Below, piece by piece: positions 44,050 through 55,781 of a stretch of 64,000 bases of DNA (within the stretch, counting starts at the first letter, position 1; every line of letters begins with the position of its first letter). A program made the translations under genes and the position numbers. Under the pieces are notes generated by a model. That model was not told where the DNA came from. It saw only the letters and a program-made list of their open reading frames with translations, and did no database searches. Source of the stretch: Mytilisepta virgata. Lineage: Eukaryota > Mollusca > Bivalvia > Mytilida > Mytilidae. The DNA lies in the NCBI GenBank assembly GCA_028015205.1, contig CM051519.1, positions 37,739,979 through 37,803,978 of the forward strand, given 5' to 3'.

Positions 44050-46005
44050 ATTCCATATTGTCCAACCGATTCGTGAAAAAAATGTGGGCTTGATGATAAA
44101 AGCATCACAAATGGCATGGTGGTAGTGATGGACACCCAAAACAATATTAGCTATGGACCCACCTTGAAAATTCAAAATGGTGGTCTTTTTTCAAGATGGC
44201 GGCCATTGCATATAAAATTGACATATTTAGCATGTTGTAAGTTGCAAACAGTTTTTGCTTTGACTTAACAGGGATGAAAATAGACATAAAATGACGAACT
44301 AAGATTAAAATATTAAGGCTAGATAATTGCCCCCATCAATGAATAACAAGTAAAACCTGCAAGGACTTTAATAGTTCAGGATGCAGATTTATCGGAGTTT
44401 CGAACATCTATTAAGATCACTTAATTTTGAATTAGCGATCCAGGTCATGTTCTCATCAGAAACCCGAGCAAACTGTATTACAATGGGTTAAATACCGGCA
44501 AATGACCTCGGAATATGGAATTTTCATTAAGGTATGTTAACTTATCAAGGGCTTATGAATGATAGCGGAGGGGGCCGCCTTTGTTCTTAGTTTTCACCCT
44601 CAACAGGTCATTTCATTTTATTTGTTCTACGTTCTTTTTTATATTTCCAATTTCAGTGTATTCGTATCCCCGGTCAAGTAAGCGATTAGTGACACTATTA
44701 TTCCGGGGGAATAAATTTGAAAAAGAGCGAATTCTTAATATTACAATATATCACAAAAAAACCAGAAAACTACCAGTATCTAGAAAGATCATCATGTCAC
44801 CCATCCTCTACCTTTAAGGGGTTCATAAAATGGGAAATGATAATGTTTAAGAGATATACCAATTACACGCAAGATTTCCAGAGGCAGTGCAACAACTTCA
44901 CTGGTCGCTTACTTGACCGGGGATACGAACGCACTGAAATTTAAAGTATAAAAAATAACGTAGAACAATTAAAACGGAATGAGAAATAAGAACAAAAGCG
45001 GCCTCCTCCGCTATCATTAATAACAAAATTCAGACCACGCGTTAAACAGCTTAGGTGAACTATCATAAAACACTGGAGCCGTATAGTTATTTTTGTAAAT
45101 AAACCAATTATTGCTACAAACGAAATAAGAATTTGAAAGAAACACTTACCTCTTCTAAACTGAAATAAAACATTGCATCAACTTCAACTGAGATCAATAA
45201 TCAATTTATTACTAAAGAATATGTACCACATACATACATATAATTATATATATCACCACAATGTTCAGCAGACCCCTATCTAGGTGTAAAGCCCTGATAA
45301 GTTAACATACCTTAATCGACATTTCCGTAGTCATTTGCCCGCATTTAACCTATTTTAATACGGTTTGCTCGGGTTTCTGAGAACAAGGCCTGGATTGCTA
45401 ATTCAAAATTAACTGATCCGAATAAATGTTTGAAACACCTATGAATCTGCATCCTAAACTATTAAAGTCCTTGCAGGCTTTATTTGTTATTCATTGATGG
45501 GACAATTATTTATATTGCTTCAAAATAATAATTATCCAATGGGCAACTTTTTAATGCAACATGGCTTTTACCACACTCACGAGTTTCGAGCTGTTATGTG
45601 ATCTGAATTAGCGGTGCTAAGATGGGATATGGAGACGTTCAATCCTCCTGAAAGTTTTTTGTTACTTTGTATTTTGTCATTTTTTTTCGCTATATGTCGG
45701 CCATTTTGAAAATCTTATGAATGGAGAAAATAATTTCAAATGTTACTTATAGCATCTAGATACACTAAATTTGTTTTTGTCAGTTGTAAAAAAGATAAGG
45801 TTTCAATATCCAAAGCCCAATATACAGATATACAGATTAAAATAGGATAATACTACATGTCCGCCATCTTGAAAATGGGGGCCATTTTAAAATTTTGAAG
45901 GTGGGTCCACAGCTTAAATTGATCTATATACATATGTTTACAATTGTACCAAGTTTCATGCTTTTATCATCAAACCCACAATTCTACCAAAATTCTGCAC
46001 ATATC
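44050..46005. mobile_element. 2-kb foldback element in GH114 intron 2
   Basis: The two halves are inverted copies. Outer: GGGCTTGATGATAAAAGCAT at 44086 against its complement near 45963; GGACCCACCTTGAAAATT (44156) against AATTTTGAAGGTGGGTCC (near 45890). Middle: AACCTGCAAGGACTTTAATAG (44355) against the complement near 45465; GAAACCCGAGCAAACTGTATT against 45360. Inner: ATTCGTATCCCCGGTCAAGT (44660) against the complement near 44920. Arms are roughly 0.65 and 1.1 kb, so the right has extra sequence. No ORF. Confidence 0.8.
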
Positions 46006-46923
46006 AGCTGGACTATATGAACAAACAGATAACGTTACTCGTTAAAAGTTTAAGCTTCGAATTGATAATTTAAGCATGATCATATATTATTATGTATTCG
46101 TTGGATATTTTTAAAACGTGTTGTAAAATTTTCTGTTACACCTACAGGGTTATGAGAATAATGAGAAACAGGATAGCGTACGCTGCCACCCGCCACTGTG
46201 ACGGTGTAGATCCTGATAACGTCGATGGCTTTACTCAGACCAAGTATCTTGGAAAATTCCATCTCACACCGAGTAACCAACTGTCTTTTAATAAATTTCT
46301 AGCCACAGGTAACGTTATATAAATTATGATCAGCTTGAAGAACTGCGTATACATGTATTTGTTACATTTTTTTCAAAATGGATTTATTTTTTCATTTTTT
46401 TTTCCATATTTTCGATTTCAGTATTTGAATTTCATCGAAAGTAAAAATATGATATACATTTTACTCTATTTTCAGTATTTAATTTCTAATTCATTACAAA
46501 TATTCAAACTTTATGCTAAAAATATTGTACTGCCATTTCAAAAGAAATATTTATTTTTAAAAATGAAAAATTAAATGGTTTTTGTTTAGTTTAAACATAT
46601 TTTATTTACTCAAATAAAGTAAAAAGGATCAGATACAAGTTAAACAAACTTAGATCGTCTTCTCCCTATATACGATTTATATCATTACAATTTTAGAGGA
46701 TGTACAAAACATAATAAATATTAATTTAAGCCTTTATACATACTAGAGGAAAATGAATCAAAATATAAAGACACATAAGAGAAGAAAAGAAGTAAGAGAT
46801 AAATTGATAGAAAGGAAGTATTGAGACATAATGGTAATGCATGTGTGTGTGTGTGTGGATTCTCTCGGGATTTGTTCATTTTTAAGTTATCAGGAATCTG
46901 ATTTTTTTATTTAGTCAAAAGTC

Positions 46924-49355
46924 TTTTTAGCTCACCTGGCCAAAGGCAATGTGAGCTTTTGCCATCACTTTTCGTCCGTCGTCCGTCCGTCCGTCCGTCC
47001 GTCGTAAACTTTTCATTAAAAAATCTTCTCCTCTGAAACCGCTGGGCTGATTGGTTTGAAACTTTATAGGAATGATCTATGACATATCCTCTACAAACGA
47101 TCCTCATTTTATTTTGATCTGACATAAAACATGGCTGTCGTAGCTAAAAATAGAATATAGGGGTGGATGTGTTGTTTTTGGCTTATAACTTAAAAACCGT
47201 TACAGATATCAAAAATCTGACATGGGGTAAAATTGATCAGCATGAAAAGATCTACCTACCCTGAAATTTGGAAGGAAATTCCAAACCTATTTAGGAGTTA
47301 TTGCCCTTTTTTCGTCAAATTTTCAAATTTTTTTCAATAAAAAATCTTCTCCTCTGAAACTGCTAGGCTGATTGGTTTGAAACTTAATAGGAATGATCTA
47401 TGACATGTCTTCTACAAACCATCCTCAATTTTTTTTGATCTGACATAAAACATGGCTGTCGTAGCTAAAAATAGAATATAGGGGTCGGATGTGTTGTTTT
47501 TTTGCTTATAACTTAAAAACCGTTACAGATATCAAAATTCTGACGAAGGGGGAAAATTGATCAGCATGACAAGATCTACCTATCCTGAAATTTTGAAGGA
47601 AATTCCAAAACCCATTTAGGACTTATTGCCCTTTTTTCGTCAAATTTTCAAAATTTTAACATTTTTCGTCATTTATCTCCAAAACTATTTGAGATAGAAG
47701 TGAAATGTAAATTTTAAAAATGTTTGCCGTGTTGATATCTACCTACCCTGAAATTTTAAAGGAAATCCCAAAACCCATTTAGGAGTTGTTGCCCTTTTTT
47801 CGTCAAGTTTTCAAAATTTTTTCATTATTTCATTAAAAAATCTTCTCCTCTGAAACCGCTGGGCCGATTGGTTTGAAACTTAATAGGAATGATCTATGAC
47901 ATGTCCTCTACAAACAATCCTCAATTTCTTTGATCTGACATAAAACATGGCTGTCGTAGCTAAAAATAGAATATAGGGGTCGGATGTGTTGTTTTTGGCT
48001 TATAACTTAAAAACCGTTACATATATAAAAAATCTGACATGGAGTAAAATTGATCAGCATGACAATATTTACCTATCCTGAAATTTTGAAGGAAATTCCA
48101 AAACCCATTGAGGAGTTATTGCCCTTTTTTCTTCAAATTTTCAAAATTTTAACATTTTTCGTCATTTATCTCCAAAACCATTTGAGATAGAAGTGAAATG
48201 TAAATTTGAAAAATGTTTGCCGTGTTGTTATCTACCTACCCTGAAAATTTAAAGGAAATCCCAAAACCCATTTAGGAGTTGTTGCCTTTTTTTTGTCAAG
48301 TTTTCAAAATTTTTTCATTAAAAAATCTTCTCCTCTGAAACTGCTGGGCCGATTGGTTTGAAACTTAATAAGAATGATCTATGACATGTCCTCTACAAAC
48401 CATCCTCAATTTATTTTGATCTGACATAAAACATGGCTGTCGTAGCTAAAAATAGAATATAGGGGTGGATGTGTTGTTTTTGGCTTATAACTTAAAAACC
48501 GTTACAGATATCAAAAATCTGACATGGGGTAAAATTGATCAGCATGACAAGATCTACCTACCCTGAAAGTTGGAAGGAAATTCCAAAACCCATTGAGGAG
48601 TTATTGCCCTTTTTTCGTCAAATTTTCAAAATTTTTTCATTCAAAAATCTTCTCCTCTGAAACCGCTGGGTCGATAGGTTTGAAACTTAATAGGAATGAT
48701 CTATGACATGTCCTCTACAAACGAAATTCAATTTTTTTTTTTATCTGACATAAAACATGGCTGTCGTAGCTAAAAATAGAATATAGGGGTCGGATGTGTT
48801 ATTTTTGGCTTATAACTTAAAAACCGTTACAGATATCAAAAATCTGACATGGGGTAAAATTGATCAGCATGACAAGATCTACCTATCCTGAAATTTTGAA
48901 GGAAATTCCAAAACCCATTTAGGAGTTATTGCCCTTTTTTCTTCAAATTTTCAAAATTTTAACATTTTTCGTCATTTATCTCCAAAACTATTTGAGATAG
49001 AAGTGACATGTAAATTTGAAAAATGTTTGCCATGTTGAGATCTACCTACCCTGAAATTTTGAAGGGAATCCCAAATTCTATTTAGGAGTTATTGGTTTGT
49101 GTAATTTGAGGTCGGGTTTTGTTACATTTATTTAAGGTTCACCCTTATTCCTGGTCAATTATATCAACTTCCTGCCAGGACTACCACCATCAGGGAACAT
49201 ATTTAACATTAACCTTATGAAAAATAAATCTTCAACAAATTTTCCCTGAACAATTGAACCAATTGCAACAACCTTGGTCAAATAGTTGATTAATTGTCCA
49301 ATAAAAACTAGACTCCAGGTGAGCGATACAGGCTCTGGTGAGCCTCTTGTTAAAT
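46924..49355 (-). repeat. Interspersed tandem-unit element, copy 3, in GH114 intron 3
   Basis: Read on the minus strand it starts GAGGCTCACCAGAGCCTGTA (49350) and ends AGGTGAGCTAAAAAG (46924), the same ends as copies 1 and 2. Inside, CTTCTCCTCTGAAAC recurs at about 47020, 47340, 47840, 48325 and 48645, and TTTTTCGTCATTTATCTCCA at about 47660, 48155 and 48965. Neighbouring units are highly similar. A GTCC run (46978-47003) sits at the end. Non-coding. Confidence 0.8.
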
Positions 49356-51845
49356 ATATTCTCGTTTTGTTCATTTGTTAGTAAACTATTTCCGGCTGTT
49401 AATAATTTTAAATCAAGCTTTAGGCAATCGGGTAACCAGACCAATCCATCAAATAGAGTTGCGTAAGTCCTTATACAATGGACATTCAAAGAAGAAATGG
49501 AAGCAGTCTTCTCTTTTAGCTCCACATCTACAGGAAGAGTCCGAAACGATATTAACTTTGTAAAGATCATAATTCAGGAAAGTGGCTGAGAATCTAAACT
49601 GAGCCAGTAAGATATTAAGTTTTCGAGGACCAAATGAGAAATATTTTGGAATAGTTGTAATTTCAGTGTTTAATTTATTGAGTTCGTTCTTAAATCTTGG
49701 CAATGAATCGGATCTACAAGCAGATATATCTAAATTATTCCACAGTCTTATAGTTGAAGGGATATACGAGTTATTAGTTATGGAGAGCCTGCAAAATGGG
49801 ATAATTATATCTTCGCCGTTCCTCAGCGGATATGTAGTTGTACTTTGTATGCAAGGTGGTATTAAATTACAAAGATACGAAGGAGCGTTGTTGTTTTAAA
49901 TATTGTAAAACAGTTGTAATTTACGCCTTTTCCGACGTTCCTGGAGAGATTCCCAGCCAATTTCTTGGTAAATTTTATTTACATTAGTGAAAATAGGTAG
50001 TCCTGTGACTATTCTGGCAGCCTCTAATTGTAATTGTTCTAATCGGTTTGCATTAACAATCCCACAGTTATCCCATACTTCACATGCATATTCAAATATG
50101 GGTCGAATATACACAAGATACAGTTTTTCTAAATTCGATCTACTTAATTTATATTTTAATTTCCGTAAAACATTTAAATGTTTTGATACACTTGATATTA
50201 TATTCTCAACGTGAGTAATCCATTTTGCATCATCACTAAAAGTAACACCGAGATATTTATGCTGTTTAGTAATTGGTATATTATTTCCATCAAAAATAAA
50301 CCTCATTTCCGGTACTTCGGTATTTGAAAAAAAGCATAATTTTAGTTTTATCAGGGTTGAATGACATAAGCCATTGCTTTGACCATTCACTCAGTGCATT
50401 CAGGTCATGATTTATCATAGACTGTATTTGTGCTCCTTCATTACCCGAGCAGCTGAATGAGGTGTCATCTGCAAATAGGCGTGTAAGGGAGATGAGATTC
50501 TCAGCAATATCGTTGATATAAATAATGAACAAAAGGGGTCCCAATACAGACCCTTGGCGGACACCTGCTAAGACCGACAAGAAAGAGGAGGACGAATCAT
50601 TAATAACAACCTTTTGTTTTCTTACGTTTAAATAACGTTCAAACCATTTATGTAGGTTTCATTTTATTCCATAAGATTTAAGTTTAGATAGTAGCCACTT
50701 GTGCCAAACTTTATCAAAGGCTTTAGAAAAGTCACAGAACACGAAGCAGCTAATCTCTTTTCTTTCAAGAGAATTCAGAATAATGTCATAAATTTCTAAA
50801 AGTTGATGTACCGTTGAGTTTTTGGGTAAGAATCCAGATTGATATTGATATATGAGTTTGTGGGTTTGGAAATGGTTATATACGTATTTATATACAATTC
50901 GTTCCATTATTTTACCGACACAACATATTAACGATATGGGAAGATAGTTTGAAGGCATAGATTTATCACCCTTTTTAAATATTGAAATAATATGAGCAAT
51001 TTTCCAAGCGGATGGAAATTTACACAGTGATAAGGATTTGTTAAAAATAATTCTAAGTGGCTCAGCCACACGATCCGGGCATATTTTCAGCATTCTATGA
51101 CTGATAATGTCTGGCCCCGATGCCTTATTGGGTTCCAGAATTTTTATTATATCTACAATTTCGTCAGAAGCTGTAATAATATCGTTAAGCGTTTCGTCCG
51201 TTTTTGTTCCAATATCACCAAGAGTTACATTTTCTTAATCTAAAGTAGAGATTAGGGTAAAATACTTATTAAGAAGATCACATTTCTCATCATCATTAAA
51301 AACAATATCATCGAAGTCCTCATCAAGAATGGTATTTTGAAGGAGTGGGATACAAGATGAACCTTTACTTGACTTTATTAACATTTTCATTAATTTCCAA
51401 TAAGTTTTTGAATTAGGTGCGTTTTCTAAAATGATATTATCCAAATTTCTTTCAAAATTCTCCTTAGCAACTTTTGTTTCTCTGACGTTTGTATTTAATT
51501 ATATCATTCTCTCTTGTTGATTTTAAAACCTTTTTTCGAAATCTGTCTCGAATACGTGTTTCTTTCCTTAATTCAGATGTGAACCAGGGTTTATCATCTT
51601 TTCGTACAATTATCATCTTAGTAGGAATACACTGCTTTGCGATCCGCAGGAACTCCGATGTAAATGTATGACACAATTCATCAACGTCATCCAGCTCAGA
51701 AAGCAGAGAATTTTTCTTTATCAATATTATCGTAAAGCCAAATTTCTCTTGAGTAAGATTTGTAAGCTGGTTTTGAACATTCGATATATGCCACGGCGGC
51801 ATCATGATCACTTACTTCGGAGAGAACTGCAAGTACATCGGAATA
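49356..51845 (-). mobile_element. LINE copy H (Jockey/CR1-like), 5' truncated, in GH114 intron 3
   Basis: Minus strand: end of endonuclease (VSDHDAAVAYIECS), linker (IVRKDDKPWFTSELRKETRI), RT (WKIAHIISIFKKGDKSMPSN, YQYQSGFLPKNSTVHQLLE, FCDFSKAFDKVWHKWLLSK, LAGVRQGSVLGPLLFIIYIN, LTRLFADDTSFSC), thumb (HKYLGVTFSDDAKWITHVEN) and C-terminal zinc-like CRCGAKREDCFHFFFECPLY. Three or four frame breaks are visible but the domains are well preserved. The catalytic box is FADD. The 5' truncation point is only about 40 bp upstream of GH114 exon 4, so little native intron sequence remains before that acceptor. Confidence 0.92.
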
Positions 51846-52036
51846 AATACAGTTTTTGTTCAAAATTACATCAAATTATTCTTATAGAAGCTCACGGACG
51901 TGGATAAGCTATCGGACTGAAAAATGATCTGAAGCAAGTTAATGATTTAGTTCATTATTTTGACTTTGCCATCAACGAACAGTGTGTTTATTATAACGAG
52001 TGCCACTACTACAAGCCATTCTTTGATGCCGGAAAG

Positions 52037-52912
52037 GTAGTATCAATATAGTATGATAACTTACACAATACATTTGCATTTTTATTCTAAAAATTCATGT
52101 CCCATCTGCAGTGCCAAAGACCAAAACAAATTTTCAGTCTTTTGCATCGTACAGACTGTGATTCATTTTATAGTGCGCATGGCTTTTCTTAACCACTGAC
52201 TCCAAGTTCAATATGGGTATTGAACTTGAAACATGACTGACACTGCCAAATTCTATATGTGAACATCCCAAGCTAGGATCCTGAAATTTCATTGGCTGTT
52301 TCTTGTTCGGGTGTTGTTAACCATCGCTGGAATGTTTCACGAACGAAATTAAATGAATATACCACACCCTCACCTGCGCAATCCTTAGTTACATTAACGT
52401 TTTAACTATTTTTGTGACAAGGTTCGTTAAATTCCATTGGTATAAGTTGTTTTAATAAAGTTTTATTCAAAATAGTAGTACTTTTACTGACAAAGCAAAT
52501 CGTCTATCAAATAAATACCATTCAATACTATAGTTTAATAGAAAAATTGCATAGACGAAATTTGGAATAAAAAAGGATATTCACCGGGCAAAAAAGGATA
52601 TTCACCTCTCGTAATTGGGGAAACCTTTTATTTTCAGAATCATGGAAGTCTATTTTTATCGTCCAACGGAAATAAATTTTGACGCTGCGTGCTTTTAAAG
52701 AAGCGCATGAGTACAGGAGCGGAAGTGAATCACTGTTCGGAGTTTGCATCATCATACAACGACTTCAGGAAACAGAAAAAATAATGGGAAATTGGATATC
52801 GCCAATATGACAACTAAAATAAAAAAATTTCAAAAGTCAATAACTCCACACATTTACCTCATCAAAAGACAGTAATTGTATAATTGTATATTATTTCTTT
52901 ATTTCATATCAG
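52037..52912 (+). other. GH114 intron 4
   Basis: GT at 52037 and AG at 52911-52912. No mobile element or ORF recognised; unlike introns 1-3 it appears free of recent repeats. Confidence 0.6.
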
Positions 52913-53051
52913 CCTGTATTTCACATTGAGTATGTATCTTCGCTTTCCGATGGTCATCACAGAAAAGATGAGATATGTTCCAAACGTCCACATGATATGA
53001 ACACCATCTTAAAGGTTGGACCAGGACTAAAAAATGCAAAGATAGCATGCT

Positions 53052-53057
53052 AATAAA
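53052..53057 (+). terminator. AATAAA overlapping the GH114 stop codon
   Basis: The stop TAA (53051-53053) runs into AATAAA at 53052-53057. If used, the 3' UTR would be very short. A 27-base A run follows near 53103. Confidence 0.4.
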
Positions 53058-53547
53058 TTGGTATAATTTCGAACAATGTTTCTTGTTTCTTCGTCAGAAA
53101 GCAAAAAAAAAAAAAAAAAAAAAAAAAAACATCATTAAGTTACATAAATAATATAAGTATAAATAATATACTTAATCAAACGTATCAACGTATCACAAAA
53201 TACCGAAATAAATTTGATGCACTGTAGGACCATTTCATTGGCTGACAACTCACCAGCAATGCTCGAGATCAAAGTATTGGAAAACCGGTTAAAGATATAA
53301 TGATGAAATAATAAGCATACTCATCAAAACTCAAAACAATATAAAAACAAAAGGGTACATGTATCCAAACTCAGCTAAATTATGTATAAAGTATAAATAA
53401 TAACGATTCATAGTGATGGAATATTAATACGGACCAGGACGTTTGTCAAACTTTCATTTGAAAAATCATCACACGTGACATTCATTATAATAAAATTGAT
53501 ATACATGTAAAATGTTAAATCAAATTATGGGAATATTTTGTGATCTT
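53058..53547. other. Non-coding stretch
   Basis: Contains a long A run (about 53103-53129) and AT-rich sequence. No gene seen. Confidence 0.35.
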
Positions 53548-53800
53548 CCAATATAGTACCAAATAAACAATATAGTACAAGATAACCAATATAGTACCAG
53601 ATAAACAATATAGTACCAGATAACCAATATAGTACCAAATAAACAATATAGTACAAGATAACCAATATAGTACCAGATAACCAATATAGTACCAAATAAA
53701 CAATATAGTACCAGATAAACAATATAGTACCATATAAACAATATAGTACCAGATAAACAATATAGTACCAGATAAACAATATAGTACAATATAGTATAAT
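53548..53800. repeat. 19-bp tandem repeat, about 13 copies
   Basis: Unit CAATATAGTACCAGATAAA with small variations (ACCAAATAAA, ACAAGATAAC). Because the unit has no stop on the minus strand, all three minus frames are open across it, creating three overlapping spurious ORFs rich in YIVYLVLY-type peptides. There are no spacers, so it is not a CRISPR array. Confidence 0.92.
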
Positions 53801-54520
53801 ATATCATACGACATAGTGTTAGTTCTCAAAATATGCATTTTTTTCATATAAAAACTGAGTTTTTTCCCAAACAGTGTTTTCCGATTTTCCTAAAAATCAA
53901 AAGGACCTTTCTCTGATCATGTCCAACACTGTGTATAAAATTTATGAATATCTGTGAAGGCAATCTGAAGTTCACATACGACATAGTGTTAATTCTCAAA
54001 ATATGCATTTTTTCATATAAAAACGAAGGTTTTGCCCAAAAAGTGTTTTCCAATTTTTCGTAAAAATCAAAAGGGAAATTCCTCTGATCATGTCCAAAAC
54101 TGTGTATAAAATTTATGAAAATCTGTGAAGCCAATCTTAAGTCATCATACGACATAGTGTTAGTTCTCGAAAAATGCATTTTTTCATCTAAAAACTAAGT
54201 TTTTTCCGATTTTCCTAAAAAATCAAAAGGACCTTTCTCTGATCATGTCCAACACTGTGTATAACATTTATGAATATCTGTGAAGGCAATCTGAAGTTAA
54301 CATACGACATAGTGTTAATTCTTAAAATATGCATTTTTTCATATAAAAACTAAGTTTTTCCCAAAAATTGTCGTCTGATTTTCCGCAAAACCGAAAGGGA
54401 CCTTCCTTTGGTCAAGTCCAATATTGTGCATAAAAATCATAAAAATCTGTGAAAGCAATCTTAAGTTATCGTACGACAAAGGAGATGCTGACGGACAGAC
54501 GGACGGACAGACTGATTATT
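53801..54520. repeat. Tandem repeat, about 165-bp unit, four copies
   Basis: ATACGACATAGTGTTA recurs at about 53806, 53976, 54147 and 54302, each followed by TATGCATTTTTTCAT, AAAACTAAGTTTTT-like, TCTGATCATGTCCAA and CTGTGAAGGCAATCT. A fifth start near 54470 leads into a GACGGACAGACGGACGGACAG run. Non-coding. Confidence 0.88.
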
Positions 54521-54534
54521 ATAGGGCGGCCGCC

Positions 54535-54910
54535 ATTTCTGCAAGTTTGATGTAAGTCCCTTGTGCAAAACTTTGTCAAAAACCTTTAATATGACACAAA
54601 AGACAAAACGAGCATCTTTTCTCACATCTAGATTGCTAATAACAGTATTATTAAATATTCACTAACTGGTAGACAGTTGAATCTATAGGCATTACCTGAC
54701 TGATGTTCCGTTATAATGTGATGTTCAAGAACATAATTATTCATATGCTTTACAAAAAATTTCAGCCGCCTTCCACAAAACACAAGTCAAGGAAATAGGA
54801 CGATAATTCGAAACTTTAGATGCAGAACCCTTATTTTTGTGTAACATGTGAACGGTTCCAATGAAATGGTAATGTTCCATACTGCGGAGATCGGTTGAAT
54901 AGAATAGTCA
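54535..54910 (-). mobile_element. Decayed LINE reverse-transcriptase fragment
   Basis: Minus strand: KNKGSASKVSNYRPISLT and, after shifts, KVFDKVLHKGLTSNLQ-like text (VFDKVLHKGL) match the start and first-aspartate region of LINE RT (NYRPISLT ... KAFDKV.H..L). Several stops. The catalytic YADD region is absent. Confidence 0.7.
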
Positions 54911-55645
54911 AATATTTCTCATATATACGGTTTCAATTAGTAGACAGCTTCTTATCTTGTGGATGCGTTAATGTTAAATCTCTTGAATAAAGTTCGGAAA
55001 TATTTGGAATTATTATTCATGCACTTATTACGATTTTGAATCCGATTAATACGCTTAATCATGACTATTTTAACTTTGAAAAATGTCTCTAAAAATGAGA
55101 AAGCTTAAACTAGAAGAAAAATTCGTTCACTCAAGGAACAACATTGCTTCCGATCTTGAGACATATGCTTGTGTTTGAAAATCGCTGTATTCCTATAAGC
55201 CAATTTGATGCTTATGTTTACCATCTTCTGTGTAAAAGGATTAAGATCGCTACTTTACATCCTAAATGTTTTGCTATTCTGTACAAGGTTTTGAAAGACT
55301 TCCTCATTCGAAAAGTGAAGTAACTGCTAAAATTTTATTTTCTTAATGAAATATAGAAATATCTGCCTTGGCATAGATAAAGACAACATGAGCTAGACAT
55401 GTGAAAATATAAGGATATGGGCAAGCGTCAACGAAACAATCTCAAACAGGATTGAACAGAGCAAAATATAACATTTAGTGGTTGTCGTGTGGCTGAACGT
55501 AGCGAAACTGTCCCCACCACGATACATGCATAAAAGTGCCCCAAAATTAACAAAACAACCACAATTCCCTAACCATAACATTACATACAGTAAGCAAATA
55601 ACAATGGGTAAGTAAGATAGAGTCACATAAAACACATAGCGTTTA
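54911..55645. other. Non-coding stretch upstream of the unrecognised secreted gene
   Basis: No coding potential I can support. An 80-codon minus-strand ORF (55393-55635) has no recognisable features beyond hydrophobic residues. Confidence 0.35.
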
Positions 55646-55725
55646 CCCCACCCTGGGTCTGTATAACTTTAACGTCACAATATACCCCATCCTGAGTCAG
55701 TATAACGTTAACGTCACAATACGAC
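55646..55725. repeat. Tandem duplication of about 40 bp with TAACGTCAC
   Basis: CCCACCCTGGGTCTGTATAA, with CTTTAACGTCACAATA, is repeated at once as CCCATCCTGAGTCAGTATAA with CGTTAACGTCACAATA. It lies just upstream of the first visible exon of the next gene. ACGTCA is a CRE half-type motif. A promoter role is speculation. Confidence 0.6.
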
Positions 55726-55781
55726 TATATTTTTCCGTAACAACGACTTTATACTTACACTTGTGGCAACACTGTTTGCAG

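Larger units (their letters stand above)
42559..53053 (+). pseudogene. Glycoside hydrolase family 114 gene (polygalactosaminidase-like), five exons, nonsense codon in exon 4
   Basis: Exons 42559-42752, 43763-43906, 46148-46308, 51888-52036 and 52913-53053, all with GT..AG junctions and matching phases (2, 2, 1, 0), make 262 codons plus stop. Residues 1-17 are a signal peptide (MFRDLLLASFVTALHA). GH114 landmarks in order: DMYVVDLY, KVICYFSAGTKEDW (70-82), GETWVDIRNSQ, HCDGVDPDNVDGF (129-141), AIGLKND, YFDFAINEQC (190-199), VFHIEY. The family is known from bacteria and fungi to cleave alpha-1,4-galactosamine polymers; this secreted copy could act in digestion or defence (inference). Codon 173 is TAA (51905-51907) between AHGRG and AIGLKND, where the family usually has a hydrophobic residue; TTA to TAA would suffice. 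Everything else is intact, so it is a very recent null allele, a sequencing error, or expressed truncated. Confidence 0.9.

Noticed and set aside
53548..53800. Possible CRISPR-like array
   Set aside because: Repeats are contiguous 19-mers with no unique spacers, in a eukaryotic genome.
53515..53847. Three overlapping 84-110-codon ORFs rich in YIVYLVLY
   Set aside because: They are all frames of a 19-bp tandem repeat that lacks stops on the minus strand; no gene context.
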